Shown here: positions 31,467 to 39,862 of the stretch, piece after piece
Numbering within the stretch: the first letter of the stretch is position 1
How the letters are laid out: every line of letters starts with the position of its first letter
Source of the DNA: Sedimentisphaerales bacterium
GTDB taxonomy: Bacteria > Planctomycetota > Phycisphaerae > Sedimentisphaerales > Anaerobacaceae
Reading direction: 5' to 3'
DNA length: 64,000 nucleotides
NCBI GenBank assembly: GCA_016936075.1
Contig: JAFGPS010000004.1
Coordinates: 18,227-82,226 of the forward strand
Notes under the pieces: generated by a model
Database searches by the model: none
What the model was told of the DNA's origin: nothing
What the model saw: only the letters and a program-made list of their open reading frames with translations
Made by a program: the position numbers and the translations under genes

Positions 31467-33827
31467 CTATAATAAATTTACCGGGTCGATGTCGATTGTT
31501 ATTTTTACGGCGGGGCGGATTGGCTTTTCTTCTCGCAGGTTTGCGAAGAATCTTTGCATTGTTGCTGGCGCCGGGGCCTGGACTATTATTTGCATTCTGT
31601 GGAAACGTTGTATTCGGTTTATTAACGCGGGCATTGGGCCGCGGATTTTTATGTTTAAGTTTTCCCTGCGAATAATTTGGTCAATTGTATTTTTCATTAT
31701 GTTACAGGCTTTTTCGAGTTTTTCGAAATCTGTGTCACGCAATACAATCGAAGACAATCGCCAGTAGGGCGGCAGGTTGCATGTTTTGCGGTGTGTCAAT
31801 TCCTCTTTGATAAAGCCGTCGAAATCTCCTTTAGCCGCGTATTGAATTACCGGCTGGTCGGGCATGAAAGACTGTACGAAAACCATTCCTTTTTTCTCGG
31901 AGCGGCCGGTTCGTCCGGCTACCTGCGAAATGAGCTGGAAAGTTCTTTCGTTCGATCTGAAATCCGGCAGAAACAAACACGTATCAGCGCTGATAATCCC
32001 GACTAATGTCACGTTGGGGAAATGCAGTCCCTTTGCAAGCATTTGCGTACCGGCTAAAATGTCGATTTTTCCTTCGCCGAAATCCTTGAGAATATGATAA
32101 TAATCTTTGCCGCCCATCGAATCGCTATCCATTCTCTTGACACGAGCGTTTGGGAATCTTCCCGCAAGTTCTTCTTCCAGCCGCTGCGAGCCAAGTCCAA
32201 TCATAGCGAAATTCTTGCCGCAGACGGGACATTTTTCAGGAACGAGAGTTTGTGCGAGGCAATAGTGACATATCGCATAACCGGAGTTGATATGTTTGCC
32301 CGTTACCGTACTCATATTTTCACTTCGCTGTTTTTGGGATTTATGGAAAGTCAAGGTGACATCGCAATTGCGGCAGTGCAAAGTATATTTGCATGATGGA
32401 CAGAAAACAAAATTGCTGTAACCTCGCCTGTTAAGCAGTAAAATTGCCTGTTCTTTTTTTTCTAATACAAGTCTTAGTTGTTTTGCGAGCGGGTCGCTTA
32501 TTAAATTCATGCCTTTATGAGTGACTTCCGATTCTCGCAGGTCGATAAGTTTCATCTCAGGCATGGGAAGGTCCATGACTCTTTTTGGAAGATGCACGAG
32601 ATTGAAATGCTTTTTGGTTTGGCAATTGACAAGCGTTTCAAGTGACGGCGTAGCGCTCCCAAGAATACAATGGGCGTTTGCAAGCTGGACACGCTTTATC
32701 GCTACGTCTCGGCCGCTATATCGCGGCACAGTATCCTGTTTGTAGCTCGGCTCATGCTCTTCGTCAACTACAATGAGGCCGAGATTATTCAGCGGTGCGA
32801 AAACTGCAGAACGTGCGCCGATAACAACGTCCGCGTCACCAGATTTGATTTTTTGCCATTGTACATTTCGCTGAGCCGCGTTTAAACCAGAGTGCATTAC
32901 GGCGATTCTCTCGAATCGTTCATTGAAACGCTGAACTGTTTGTGTCGTTAGCGCGATTTCAGGAAGCAAAACGATTGCGCTTTTCCCTTTTTCCAGAGCC
33001 GCCTGTATTGCCCTGATATATATTTCGGTTTTGCCGCTGTCGGTGACACCGTAAACAAGTGTTATGCCGAACTCAGCGGAATCGATTTTAGCTTTTATAG
33101 AATTCAGTGCGTTTTGCTGGTCACTGTTGAGAATGATTTGGCCGCGAGATTGCTTCGATAAGCTTAGTGGTATAGCGGGTAGGGATTTTAAAACTGATTT
33201 TTGGACTGTTTTTATAATCTGAAGTTCCGCAAGTTTTTTAAGAGGAGCTTTGCCGCTGTTTGCACTTTCCAGCAAAGAATTTATTTCGATTGCGGAATCA
33301 TTATCGATCGCCTCTTTTTCCTGTAAGACAGCAACAATCTGTTTTTGTTTTTTTCCTCTTAGTTCATTGATTATCGTTTCAAAGTTTTCAGCTTTTGTAT
33401 TCAGGAAAACGTTATTCTGAGTTTTTACTCCGGCTCCATGTTTAACTGCTGCTGGTACAATCGCCGCCAAAACCTGGCCGAGCGGGCATACGTAATAAGT
33501 GCTTATCCATTTTGCTAATTCCATCAGTTCGGAATCAATCAGAGGCTCTTTTTCAATTATATTTTTAATAGGTTTGAGTTTGAATCTAAGTTGCTTGCCA
33601 TATTCAGGTGGTCGAATCTCAACGCAAAAACCTTTCTGGAGTTTATTACCTTTTCCAAGAGGAGCTTCAACTCTCTGGCCAACCTGAATCGGCCATAATA
33701 CATCCGGTACAGCGTAGTCAAACTCAGTATCAGCCGCGTTTTCAAAAGCTACGAGGATTATATGATGATATGTTTTATCCTTTGTTTCTTCTTTTGCAAA
33801 CAAACTGTCAGTTTTATATAGTTTCAT
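31467..33827 (-). CDS. priA: Primosomal protein N' (replication restart helicase PriA)
   Basis: 786-residue 3'-5' helicase that reloads the replisome at stalled forks. The N-terminal DNA-binding domain is followed by Walker A GVTDSGKTEIY (usual GVTGSGKT; the change is at a variable position). Walker B is VVDEEHEPSYKQ. Zinc-binding pairs follow in CPSCKYTLHCRNC and CHYC...CPVCG. A stretch of about 20 extra residues (QRSENMSTVTGKHINSGYA) splits the zinc region. Late helicase motifs (GTQMLAKGLHFPNVTLVG; SQVAGRTGR) are intact. The ATG overlaps the stop of a tiny upstream ORF. Confidence 0.95.
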   Translation of the reverse strand: MKLYKTDSLFAKEETKDKTYHHIILVAFENAADTEFDYAVPDVLWPIQVGQRVEAPLGKGNKLQKGFCVEIRPPEYGKQLRFKLKPIKNIIEKEPLIDSELMELAKWISTYYVCPLGQVLAAIVPAAVKHGAGVKTQNNVFLNTKAENFETIINELRGKKQKQIVAVLQEKEAIDNDSAIEINSLLESANSGKAPLKKLAELQIIKTVQKSVLKSLPAIPLSLSKQSRGQIILNSDQQNALNSIKAKIDSAEFGITLVYGVTDSGKTEIYIRAIQAALEKGKSAIVLLPEIALTTQTVQRFNERFERIAVMHSGLNAAQRNVQWQKIKSGDADVVIGARSAVFAPLNNLGLIVVDEEHEPSYKQDTVPRYSGRDVAIKRVQLANAHCILGSATPSLETLVNCQTKKHFNLVHLPKRVMDLPMPEMKLIDLRESEVTHKGMNLISDPLAKQLRLVLEKKEQAILLLNRRGYSNFVFCPSCKYTLHCRNCDVTLTFHKSQKQRSENMSTVTGKHINSGYAICHYCLAQTLVPEKCPVCGKNFAMIGLGSQRLEEELAGRFPNARVKRMDSDSMGGKDYYHILKDFGEGKIDILAGTQMLAKGLHFPNVTLVGIISADTCLFLPDFRSNERTFQLISQVAGRTGRSEKKGMVFVQSFMPDQPVIQYAAKGDFDGFIKEELTHRKTCNLPPYWRLSSIVLRDTDFEKLEKACNIMKNTIDQIIRRENLNIKIRGPMPALINRIQRFHRMQIIVQAPAPATMQRFFANLREEKPIRPAVKITIDIDPVNLL

Positions 33828-33955
33828 TAGTTTGTATTTTTATACAGGCCAGCTTCTCTTCGCATTTCTGATTTATCATCAATAAATGTATCTTTGATTC
33901 CATCGAGTTCGAGTTTTTTCGGTAGTCCCTTTATATAATCGAGATGCGGGCACAT
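33827..33955 (-). CDS. Candidate small protein (42 aa) overlapping the priA start
   Basis: This ORF is too short for the track. From the ATG at 33955 it reads MCPHLDYIKGLPKKLELDG, then IKDTFIDDKSEMRREAGLYK. Its TAA overlaps the priA ATG (TAATG), an arrangement of translationally coupled genes. The frame stays open upstream for 17 more codons (including EWKLTCKSHISS) without an ATG, so it could also be the end of a larger degraded gene. The composition looks coding. No family recognised. Confidence 0.4.
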   Translation of the reverse strand: MCPHLDYIKGLPKKLELDGIKDTFIDDKSEMRREAGLYKNTN

Positions 33956-34055
33956 GGATGAAATATGACTTTTGCATGTTAATTTCCATTCGATAGCTCC
34001 ACCAAATTAATTCTGGCGGACTTCATTTCATTCCGTATGATAATACACTTAGCTT

Positions 34056-35327
34056 TCATTTTTCTTCTTTTTTTAGTTTAAAATATTGTGTTGCTACTTC
34101 GTTTATATATTCACCGATAGCAAGTGACGCAGTCGCTGCCGGTGACGGTGCGTTGAGAACGTGTATAGAGTTTTTTCCTTTTTCGATTTTAAAATCATCG
34201 ACCGGCTTCCCATTTTTTGCAACCGCCTGTGCTCTTACACCTGCCCTGGAAGGTTTTATGTCATGTTCCGTAAGCGAAGGAACGAGTCTTTGCAAACTAT
34301 GCAGGAAAAGTTTTTTCGAAAATGCTCTTGAGTATTCGGCAATACCGAATCGTAAGTTTTTCATGAACATTGTCCATGTCCCCATGTAAGACAGAGATTC
34401 CCATAAGTCAGTAAAATCGAAATCTGTTTTATTATAACCTTCCCTTTTGAATGAGAATACAGCGTTCGGTCCGCATTCTACGGTATCATTTATCATTCGT
34501 GTAAAATGCACTCCGAGAAAAGGAAATTTCGGATCAGGAACAGGGTAGATAAGATTATTGACTTTTTCCTTTGCGTTTTCAGTCAGTTCATAAAAATCGC
34601 CGCGAAAAGGAATTATCCTTACATCGGGCCAGATGCCGTCGGCTTTTGCTATGCGGTCGGATTGCAGACCGGCACAATTAATAATATATTTAGTTGTGAA
34701 ATTACCCTTGTTTGTTCGTACCTCTGTATAAAAATCATGCTTGTCGAAACCTGTGACTTCGTGTTCGAGAAGAATCTGGCTTGAGGCTCGTGACTCGTGG
34801 CTCGTGTCTCGAGTTACGATGAGTTCAGCGAGCTTTTCTGCTACTTGTACGAAGTCAATTATACCTGTGCATGGTACCCAAAGACCTGCTATTCCATCGC
34901 AAAAGGGTTCAAGCTCTTTGATTTTTTCCGATGTTATTTTTTCGATACCTTCGACCTGGTTTTCGAGACCGTTATTATAAATTCTTTCGAGATGAGTAAG
35001 TTCTTTATTTGCGGTTGCGACTATGATTTTGCCGCATATTTTGTGTGGAATTTCGTATTTTTTTGCGAAACTTACAAGCTCTTTTCGTCCCTTGGTGCAG
35101 TTCATTGCTTTTGCGGAGCCTGGTTTGTAATACAATCCTGAATGAATCACGCCGGAATTGTGACCTGTTTGATGATAACACAGTGTTTTTTCCTTTTCCA
35201 TTACTGCGATTCGTAAATCGGGATGGCTTGACGCAATTTTATAAGCAGAAGCCAGACCGACAATTCCACCGCCTACTATTACAATGTCAAAAATTTCATT
35301 ATTATCTACCAAAACACTTCCTTTCAT
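34056..35327 (-). CDS. lhgO: L-2-hydroxyglutarate oxidase family FAD enzyme
   Basis: 423 residues. The FAD-binding Rossmann motif IVIVGGGIVGLASAYKI is followed by the family hallmark QTGHNSGVIHSGLYYKPGS. The substrate domain (FLGVHFTRMINDTVECGPNA) and the C-terminal SPAATASLAIGEYI are also typical. This membrane-associated enzyme oxidises L-2-hydroxyglutarate to 2-oxoglutarate. Between AELI and ILLEHEV lies an insertion, VTRDTSHESRASSQ, encoded by a dispersed repeat (34781-34821). The reading frame is kept, so the protein is probably still made. Confidence 0.9.
   Translation of the reverse strand: MKGSVLVDNNEIFDIVIVGGGIVGLASAYKIASSHPDLRIAVMEKEKTLCYHQTGHNSGVIHSGLYYKPGSAKAMNCTKGRKELVSFAKKYEIPHKICGKIIVATANKELTHLERIYNNGLENQVEGIEKITSEKIKELEPFCDGIAGLWVPCTGIIDFVQVAEKLAELIVTRDTSHESRASSQILLEHEVTGFDKHDFYTEVRTNKGNFTTKYIINCAGLQSDRIAKADGIWPDVRIIPFRGDFYELTENAKEKVNNLIYPVPDPKFPFLGVHFTRMINDTVECGPNAVFSFKREGYNKTDFDFTDLWESLSYMGTWTMFMKNLRFGIAEYSRAFSKKLFLHSLQRLVPSLTEHDIKPSRAGVRAQAVAKNGKPVDDFKIEKGKNSIHVLNAPSPAATASLAIGEYINEVATQYFKLKKEEK
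34781..34821. repeat. Dispersed CTCGTGACTCG-type repeat inside lhgO
   Basis: TTGAGGCTCGTGACTCGTGGCTCGTGTCTCGAGTTACG is made of the same words as the intergenic repeats at 4882-4948 and 49632-49669. It lies inside the LhgO coding sequence in frame, at a position where relatives need no extra residues. Confidence 0.7.
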
Positions 35328-35617
35328 TTTATGATAGTGTTCACAATATAATTTATCATATTACTACATACGATTCTTAAATCACACATACAATAACCAA
35401 AACTCAATCCAACGTCAATTATTCAGAATGAGAAGTCTATGAAATGTTTAAAATCTCAATAATCAAGTTTCGGAGCAAGATTCAAATATGAAGGGGAAAT
35501 GTCATATTTTAATGTGTTTATGGTATATTTCATTTAAACTGCAATAAATCAACTTACAAATTCGTCTATTCTATATAAATTTGGTTTTAATATTGAAGAT
35601 TATAAAGGGAAGATGTA
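35328..35617. other. Divergent promoter region between lhgO and cotH
   Basis: 290 bp of AT-rich sequence containing the promoters of two divergent genes. AGGGAAG precedes the cotH ATG. No repeat or RNA was recognised. Confidence 0.4.
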
Positions 35618-37273
35618 ATGATTAAGAAGATTTTATCTATGTTTTTGGTGTCGGTTTTTTTATTAGTTACGGTCCAAAGTATATACGCACAACCAGGAGG
35701 CTTCGGCGGGCGTGGCGGCATGGGAGGGATGCCCGGAGGTATGGGGGGAATGCGTGGCGGCATGGGAGGCGGTATGAATCAAAAAGCAAGCTATGTTTCT
35801 GAATTCGACAAGGATGAAAATGGCTGGTTAAATAATGAGGAGAGAAAGGCAGCACGTGAGTCTATGGGAAATCGCCAATCCATGGGCGGCAGAGGTATGA
35901 TGGGACGAGGTGGCAGAGGAGGGGGTTTTGGTGGAACAAGTTATACAGAAGGAATTGCTCTTACGCCAGCCGATGTAAAATCATATTTTAAAAAAGAATC
36001 CCTCTATGACTTAGAAACGTTGCGTACAATCTTTCTGGAGTTCGAGAATGACGATTGGGAAGCCGAGCTTGAGGCGTTTTATCGTTCAGATGTCGAGGTA
36101 CCGGCTAAGATGATTGTGGATGGAAAGGAATATAAGAATGTTGGCGTGCGTTTCAGAGGGAATACTTCATATCAGATGGTTGGTACCGGCGGGAAAAGAC
36201 CTTTGAATCTTTCAGTAGATTATATAAAGAATAAACAGGAACTTTATAGTTATCGCACTCTCAATCTGATGAACTGCAATACTGATCCTACATTTATGCG
36301 TCAGGTTCTTTATCATTATATTGCTGGTCAATACATACATGCGTTAAAAGCGAATTATATACGATTAGTAATCAACGATGAAAACTGGGGTATATATGTG
36401 AATCTGCAGCAGTTTAATAAAGATTTTATCAGAGATGAATTCAATACGACAAAAGGTGCCCGTTGGAAAATTCCGCAGATGAGTCCTAACGGCGGCCTTG
36501 TTTATGTCGGTGACAATATAGAATCTTATAAAAGAACTTATGAGATCAAGAGCAAAGATGATCCAAATTCGTGGAAGGCGCTTGTCAATTTGTGTAAGGT
36601 TCTGAACGAAACTCCAGCAGAAAAGTTGGAAAATGCCATCAGGCCAATACTTGATATTGACGGTGCATTGAAGTTTCTTGCACTTGAGAAGTCTCTTGTT
36701 AATAGTGATGGTTATTGGACCAGAGCGAGTGACTATCTATTATATATGGACCCGACAGGGCGGTTCCATGTTTTCCCCTATGATACAAGTGAAACTCTGA
36801 GTGAAGCTGAAGGTGGTCCCGGTGGTGGTCGTGGTGGTCGCGGCGGATTTGGCATGGGAGGTGGCACAAGTAGCGGAACGATGCTCGATCCTCTGGCCGG
36901 AGCTAATGATTATGATAAGCCGTTGCTCTCAAAGTTATTGGCAGTTCCGTCTTTAAAGCAGCGTTATTATGGATATATTCGTGATATCGCTGAAAACTGG
37001 ATGGATTGGAATAAGATAGAACCTTTGGTCGAGCAATATAAATTGCTTATAGCCGAAGATATTGAGATTGATACTAAAAAGAACTCAACTACTGAAGCCT
37101 TTTATAGCGGCATAGATGGTTCTGAACAAGAGACTTTTAACCTGGTCGGCTTTGGTGGTGGAAGAGGCGGGAGAGGTGGCCCAGGCAGAGGATCAAGTAT
37201 TAGCTTAAAGGATTTCTTTGAAAAACGTCGGGCAGAGCTTTTAAATCTTCAGGAAATAAGTCAGGCTAAGTAG
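35618..37273 (+). CDS. Secreted CotH-family protein with EF-hand and Gly-rich regions
   Basis: 551 residues. A signal peptide (MFLVSVFLLVTVQSIYA) is followed by a Gly/Met/Arg-rich segment, an EF-hand-like loop (FDKDENGWLNNEE), and a second Gly-rich stretch. The CotH kinase-like domain runs from about residue 120: KNVGVRFRGNTSY, RTLNLMNCNTDPTFMRQVL, WGIYVNLQQFNKDFI and PYDTSETLSE. A third Gly/Arg block and a final one near the C-terminus are present. CotH homologues are atypical protein kinases on spore-coat or secreted proteins. It neighbours DUF4956 and VTC-domain genes, a frequently seen association. Confidence 0.9.
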   Translation: MIKKILSMFLVSVFLLVTVQSIYAQPGGFGGRGGMGGMPGGMGGMRGGMGGGMNQKASYVSEFDKDENGWLNNEERKAARESMGNRQSMGGRGMMGRGGRGGGFGGTSYTEGIALTPADVKSYFKKESLYDLETLRTIFLEFENDDWEAELEAFYRSDVEVPAKMIVDGKEYKNVGVRFRGNTSYQMVGTGGKRPLNLSVDYIKNKQELYSYRTLNLMNCNTDPTFMRQVLYHYIAGQYIHALKANYIRLVINDENWGIYVNLQQFNKDFIRDEFNTTKGARWKIPQMSPNGGLVYVGDNIESYKRTYEIKSKDDPNSWKALVNLCKVLNETPAEKLENAIRPILDIDGALKFLALEKSLVNSDGYWTRASDYLLYMDPTGRFHVFPYDTSETLSEAEGGPGGGRGGRGGFGMGGGTSSGTMLDPLAGANDYDKPLLSKLLAVPSLKQRYYGYIRDIAENWMDWNKIEPLVEQYKLLIAEDIEIDTKKNSTTEAFYSGIDGSEQETFNLVGFGGGRGGRGGPGRGSSISLKDFFEKRRAELLNLQEISQAK

Positions 37274-37284
37274 CCATAAAAAAT

Positions 37285-37317
37285 GCCCCTTGTTTTCATA
37301 AATAAGAAGCAAGGGGC
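37285..37317. terminator. Terminator-like hairpin between cotH and the DUF4956 gene
   Basis: GCCCCTTG/CAAGGGGC arms (37285-37292 and 37310-37317) lie just after the cotH stop, between two convergent genes. It has no strong T-run on the plus side and may act on both strands. Confidence 0.65.
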
Positions 37318-37351
37318 TATATATTCTTATATATTCTGTATTTAATATATT

Positions 37352-38026
37352 TCAACCAGCAAAGAATTCGATATTTCCCTGACCAGCGAGTCTGGTAAGT
37401 TCTGAAGTAAATTTCACTTTCTCAGAGGCTGATATTTCACGATGCTGATAATGAATTGAAATTCGGTCGTCCATAACCGACATAGTTTTCATTGTAAGAC
37501 TATTGAGCCGGCTCTTGAGAAACTGATTCAATTGAGGTTCTACTTCTTCAAAAGCTGCTTTATCAATTGAAATTATAAAACTCACCAGGGGTTTTAGTGA
37601 AAAATGATTCTGGATTAGCCATTGAATACAAAGAGCAAGAAGTACAATTAGAAACAGGATTATCATAATAAGTGCTTTTTGTGTTGATGCTCCCACAGAT
37701 GATGCTATAAGTAACAGGACATATCCAATTTCTGCCGGGTCTTTAACGGGAGTTCTAAACCTTACGAAGGACATTGCACCAAGTAATCCGAGAGAAAGCG
37801 GGACTGAGCTTTGAATTGCAAGAAAGAGTGCTGTTATGGCCGGACCTATTATGATAAAGCAACGATCAACTCCTGCTCCGATATTGCGTGATTTATAAAA
37901 CGCCTGATAGAGAATATATATCATAACAGATGCTGCAAGCGAAAGGCTAAGCGAAACTATAATTTGTTGTACAGAGAAATTAGATGGTTCGAGTGTTTCT
38001 AAAAAGGCTTGTTTCAGCGTTTCCAT
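37352..38026 (-). CDS. DUF4956 membrane protein
   Basis: 224 residues. Four membrane helices occupy the first 140 residues (VSLSLSLAASVMIYILY; CFIIIGPAITALFLAIQ; VPLSLGLLGAMSFVRFRTPVKDPAEIGYVLLLIASSVGA; ALIMIILFLIVLLALCI). They include the DUF4956 signature SFVRFRTPVKDP. A soluble C-terminal domain of about 80 residues follows. It lies 26 bp after the VTC gene and is almost certainly cotranscribed with it. DUF4956, VTC and CotH genes recur together in bacteria, suggesting a shared envelope or polyphosphate function. Confidence 0.92.
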   Translation of the reverse strand: METLKQAFLETLEPSNFSVQQIIVSLSLSLAASVMIYILYQAFYKSRNIGAGVDRCFIIIGPAITALFLAIQSSVPLSLGLLGAMSFVRFRTPVKDPAEIGYVLLLIASSVGASTQKALIMIILFLIVLLALCIQWLIQNHFSLKPLVSFIISIDKAAFEEVEPQLNQFLKSRLNSLTMKTMSVMDDRISIHYQHREISASEKVKFTSELTRLAGQGNIEFFAG

Positions 38027-38052
38027 GTTGTTTACTCCTGATAAATAAGACT

Positions 38053-38841
38053 TTATTGTGATTCAGTTCTGCCGGAAGGCCATGTGTGACCGATAGAACC
38101 ATTTGTTTCCATGTGAGATTCAATGCATCCTGCGTATTTTGAAAACCTTGACCAGTCAATACATGCGTGATGCAAAGGTCGAAGTGATAAAGGGATCTCA
38201 ATTATTGTGCCCTTAATTTCGATTACAGCTCCCTGCAGCATTATATTTGCATAAGAATGCCCTGGAATATGATAAGTTGGTACTGATCTGATTTGCCAGT
38301 CAAAGGACATTCTCGTTCCGGTCATGATTTCAGTGAAACGCAATCGGTCATAAGATATCATAATTACTGGTAATATATGACCATTTGGAAAATAATTGAA
38401 TTCCGCCAATGTTTTTAGAATTACATTCCTGTTCAAAATTGAACCGCCGGTTTTATATTTGTAAATTTGTTCTGCCGGTACGAGAAATTTCCTGCGTTTC
38501 TTTTTGCTTGCGAAACCTTTCTTCGATTTTAATTCGAGATATACTGGAACCGTTTCATCCTTTGAGGGATTATCGTACCATCGAATACGGATTTTCTCCC
38601 TTTTGTAATCTCCGTCGTCTGATTTCTGATACTCTTGTAAATCAGGTGTATCGAAATAAAGGCTATTAATTGTACCTCTTGAATATTTTTTATCCGGCAT
38701 ACAAATACTGGTCATCAGGCTGCGGGCATATATTATTTTGTCGGGACTAACAAAGAATTTTCGCTCGATTCGATCCCACCGTTCGTCCTTGTCTGATACA
38801 GAACTTTTTTTTTCGTTGCGGCGAAATTTTAAAAACACCAT
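38053..38841 (-). CDS. VTC-domain protein (polyphosphate polymerase-like)
   Basis: 262 residues. The VTC/triphosphate-tunnel pattern is readable: ERKFFVSPDKIIYARSL, YSRGTINSLYFDTPDL, KIRIRWYDN, VPVYLELKSKKGFASKKKRRKF and MISYDRLRF. These conserved Arg, Lys and Glu residues line the tunnel that binds triphosphate in Vtc4. The product in bacteria may be polyphosphate, but this is inferred from the yeast enzyme. No membrane segment; it probably works with the DUF4956 protein encoded next to it. Confidence 0.9.
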   Translation of the reverse strand: MVFLKFRRNEKKSSVSDKDERWDRIERKFFVSPDKIIYARSLMTSICMPDKKYSRGTINSLYFDTPDLQEYQKSDDGDYKREKIRIRWYDNPSKDETVPVYLELKSKKGFASKKKRRKFLVPAEQIYKYKTGGSILNRNVILKTLAEFNYFPNGHILPVIMISYDRLRFTEIMTGTRMSFDWQIRSVPTYHIPGHSYANIMLQGAVIEIKGTIIEIPLSLRPLHHACIDWSRFSKYAGCIESHMETNGSIGHTWPSGRTESQ

Positions 38842-39034
38842 CTTATACTATCCTAAAGTATTATATCAGCTTGAATCGTTTTGTTTATTTTGTGTTAAAA
38901 TACTAACAGAAATATAACAATGAAGACGTTTGTTATATGTCTTTTATTGCAGGAAAAGAATATGTGAAAGAGATAAAATATCTCGTGAATTAAGAAGAAT
39001 CTTTTTAAGGAGAAATAACACAAATGGAATTGTT

Positions 39035-39718
39035 TTAAATATCCGGTATTGCCTCAAGGTAGAAAAGACCCGTTGGAGCAATTTTGAATATATAAATACG
39101 ACCCTTAATCAGCTTGTAATATAGAGCATCACCATAAATGGCCTGTATGCCGTATTCTTCAAGTTTGTTAGGATCATTGGCAAGGTCCCAGATATTCGAC
39201 CAGAACAAATTACAATGCTCTACCGGCAGAGCTTCAAGCAGGTCCTTATACCTTAACGGTTCAGTTCCCTGCTCTTCTATCACAAAACCTCGTTCCGGAG
39301 CCATCTTTTCACCAAAAATCCTCCTCCATATATATAGTGCCTTAGCTTTACCATCTGTAACCATATTATTTTGGAATTTTACAATAAGTACGTCGAAATA
39401 AAATACATCACCTTCGATTGTAAATTCTTTTTCAAGGATTGTATTGAGATTGTCACCTCTTTCAGTCTCGACAAATTTTATGGTTGTATAAAGAACGCCG
39501 TCCTTTTCTTCCTGTGATAAGATTTTAGCATAGCCAATCTGGTCTTCTTCTGTAAGATTGGTTATAGCCTGTTTAAGCTCATTATTTTCTGTGAGCAGCT
39601 TGTGAATGGTCATGATAGCTTCTTTGTAAGGGCTTTTTGAAAAATAGGATACTACACCTGCACCCAGTGATACTACTAATATGAAGATGAATCCAAATTT
39701 TATTTTTCGTAATGCCAT
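39035..39718 (-). CDS. Membrane-anchored hypothetical protein
   Basis: 227 residues. An N-terminal anchor (FGFIFILVVSLGAGVVSYF) is followed by a helical linker (IHKLLTENNELKQAITNL) and a mostly beta domain (GVLYTTIKFVETERGD; KEFTIEGDVFYFDVLIVKF). It ends with conserved-looking LIKGRIYIFKIAPTGLFYLEAIP. It is lone and minus-strand between the VTC gene and the beta-helix gene. I know no family; similar anchored proteins with EKMAPERGF-type segments occur in planctomycetes. Confidence 0.65.
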   Translation of the reverse strand: MALRKIKFGFIFILVVSLGAGVVSYFSKSPYKEAIMTIHKLLTENNELKQAITNLTEEDQIGYAKILSQEEKDGVLYTTIKFVETERGDNLNTILEKEFTIEGDVFYFDVLIVKFQNNMVTDGKAKALYIWRRIFGEKMAPERGFVIEEQGTEPLRYKDLLEALPVEHCNLFWSNIWDLANDPNKLEEYGIQAIYGDALYYKLIKGRIYIFKIAPTGLFYLEAIPDI

Positions 39719-39862
39719 TTTTTAATCCAAAATATGCAGTATAGATGCATAACAACATGCTGCTCTTATTGTATTATCGGCATAGAAGGATTGGAATTTT
39801 TAAATTCTAATACGAATTTCGTAATAAATAACAATTATTTTTTTAAGAAAGTGAATTGAGCA

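Noticed and set aside
31423-32396. Several plus-strand ORFs (114, 80, 109, 77 and 100 aa)
   Set aside because: They lie opposite PriA, whose protein shows complete helicase and zinc motifs; none has a recognisable domain.
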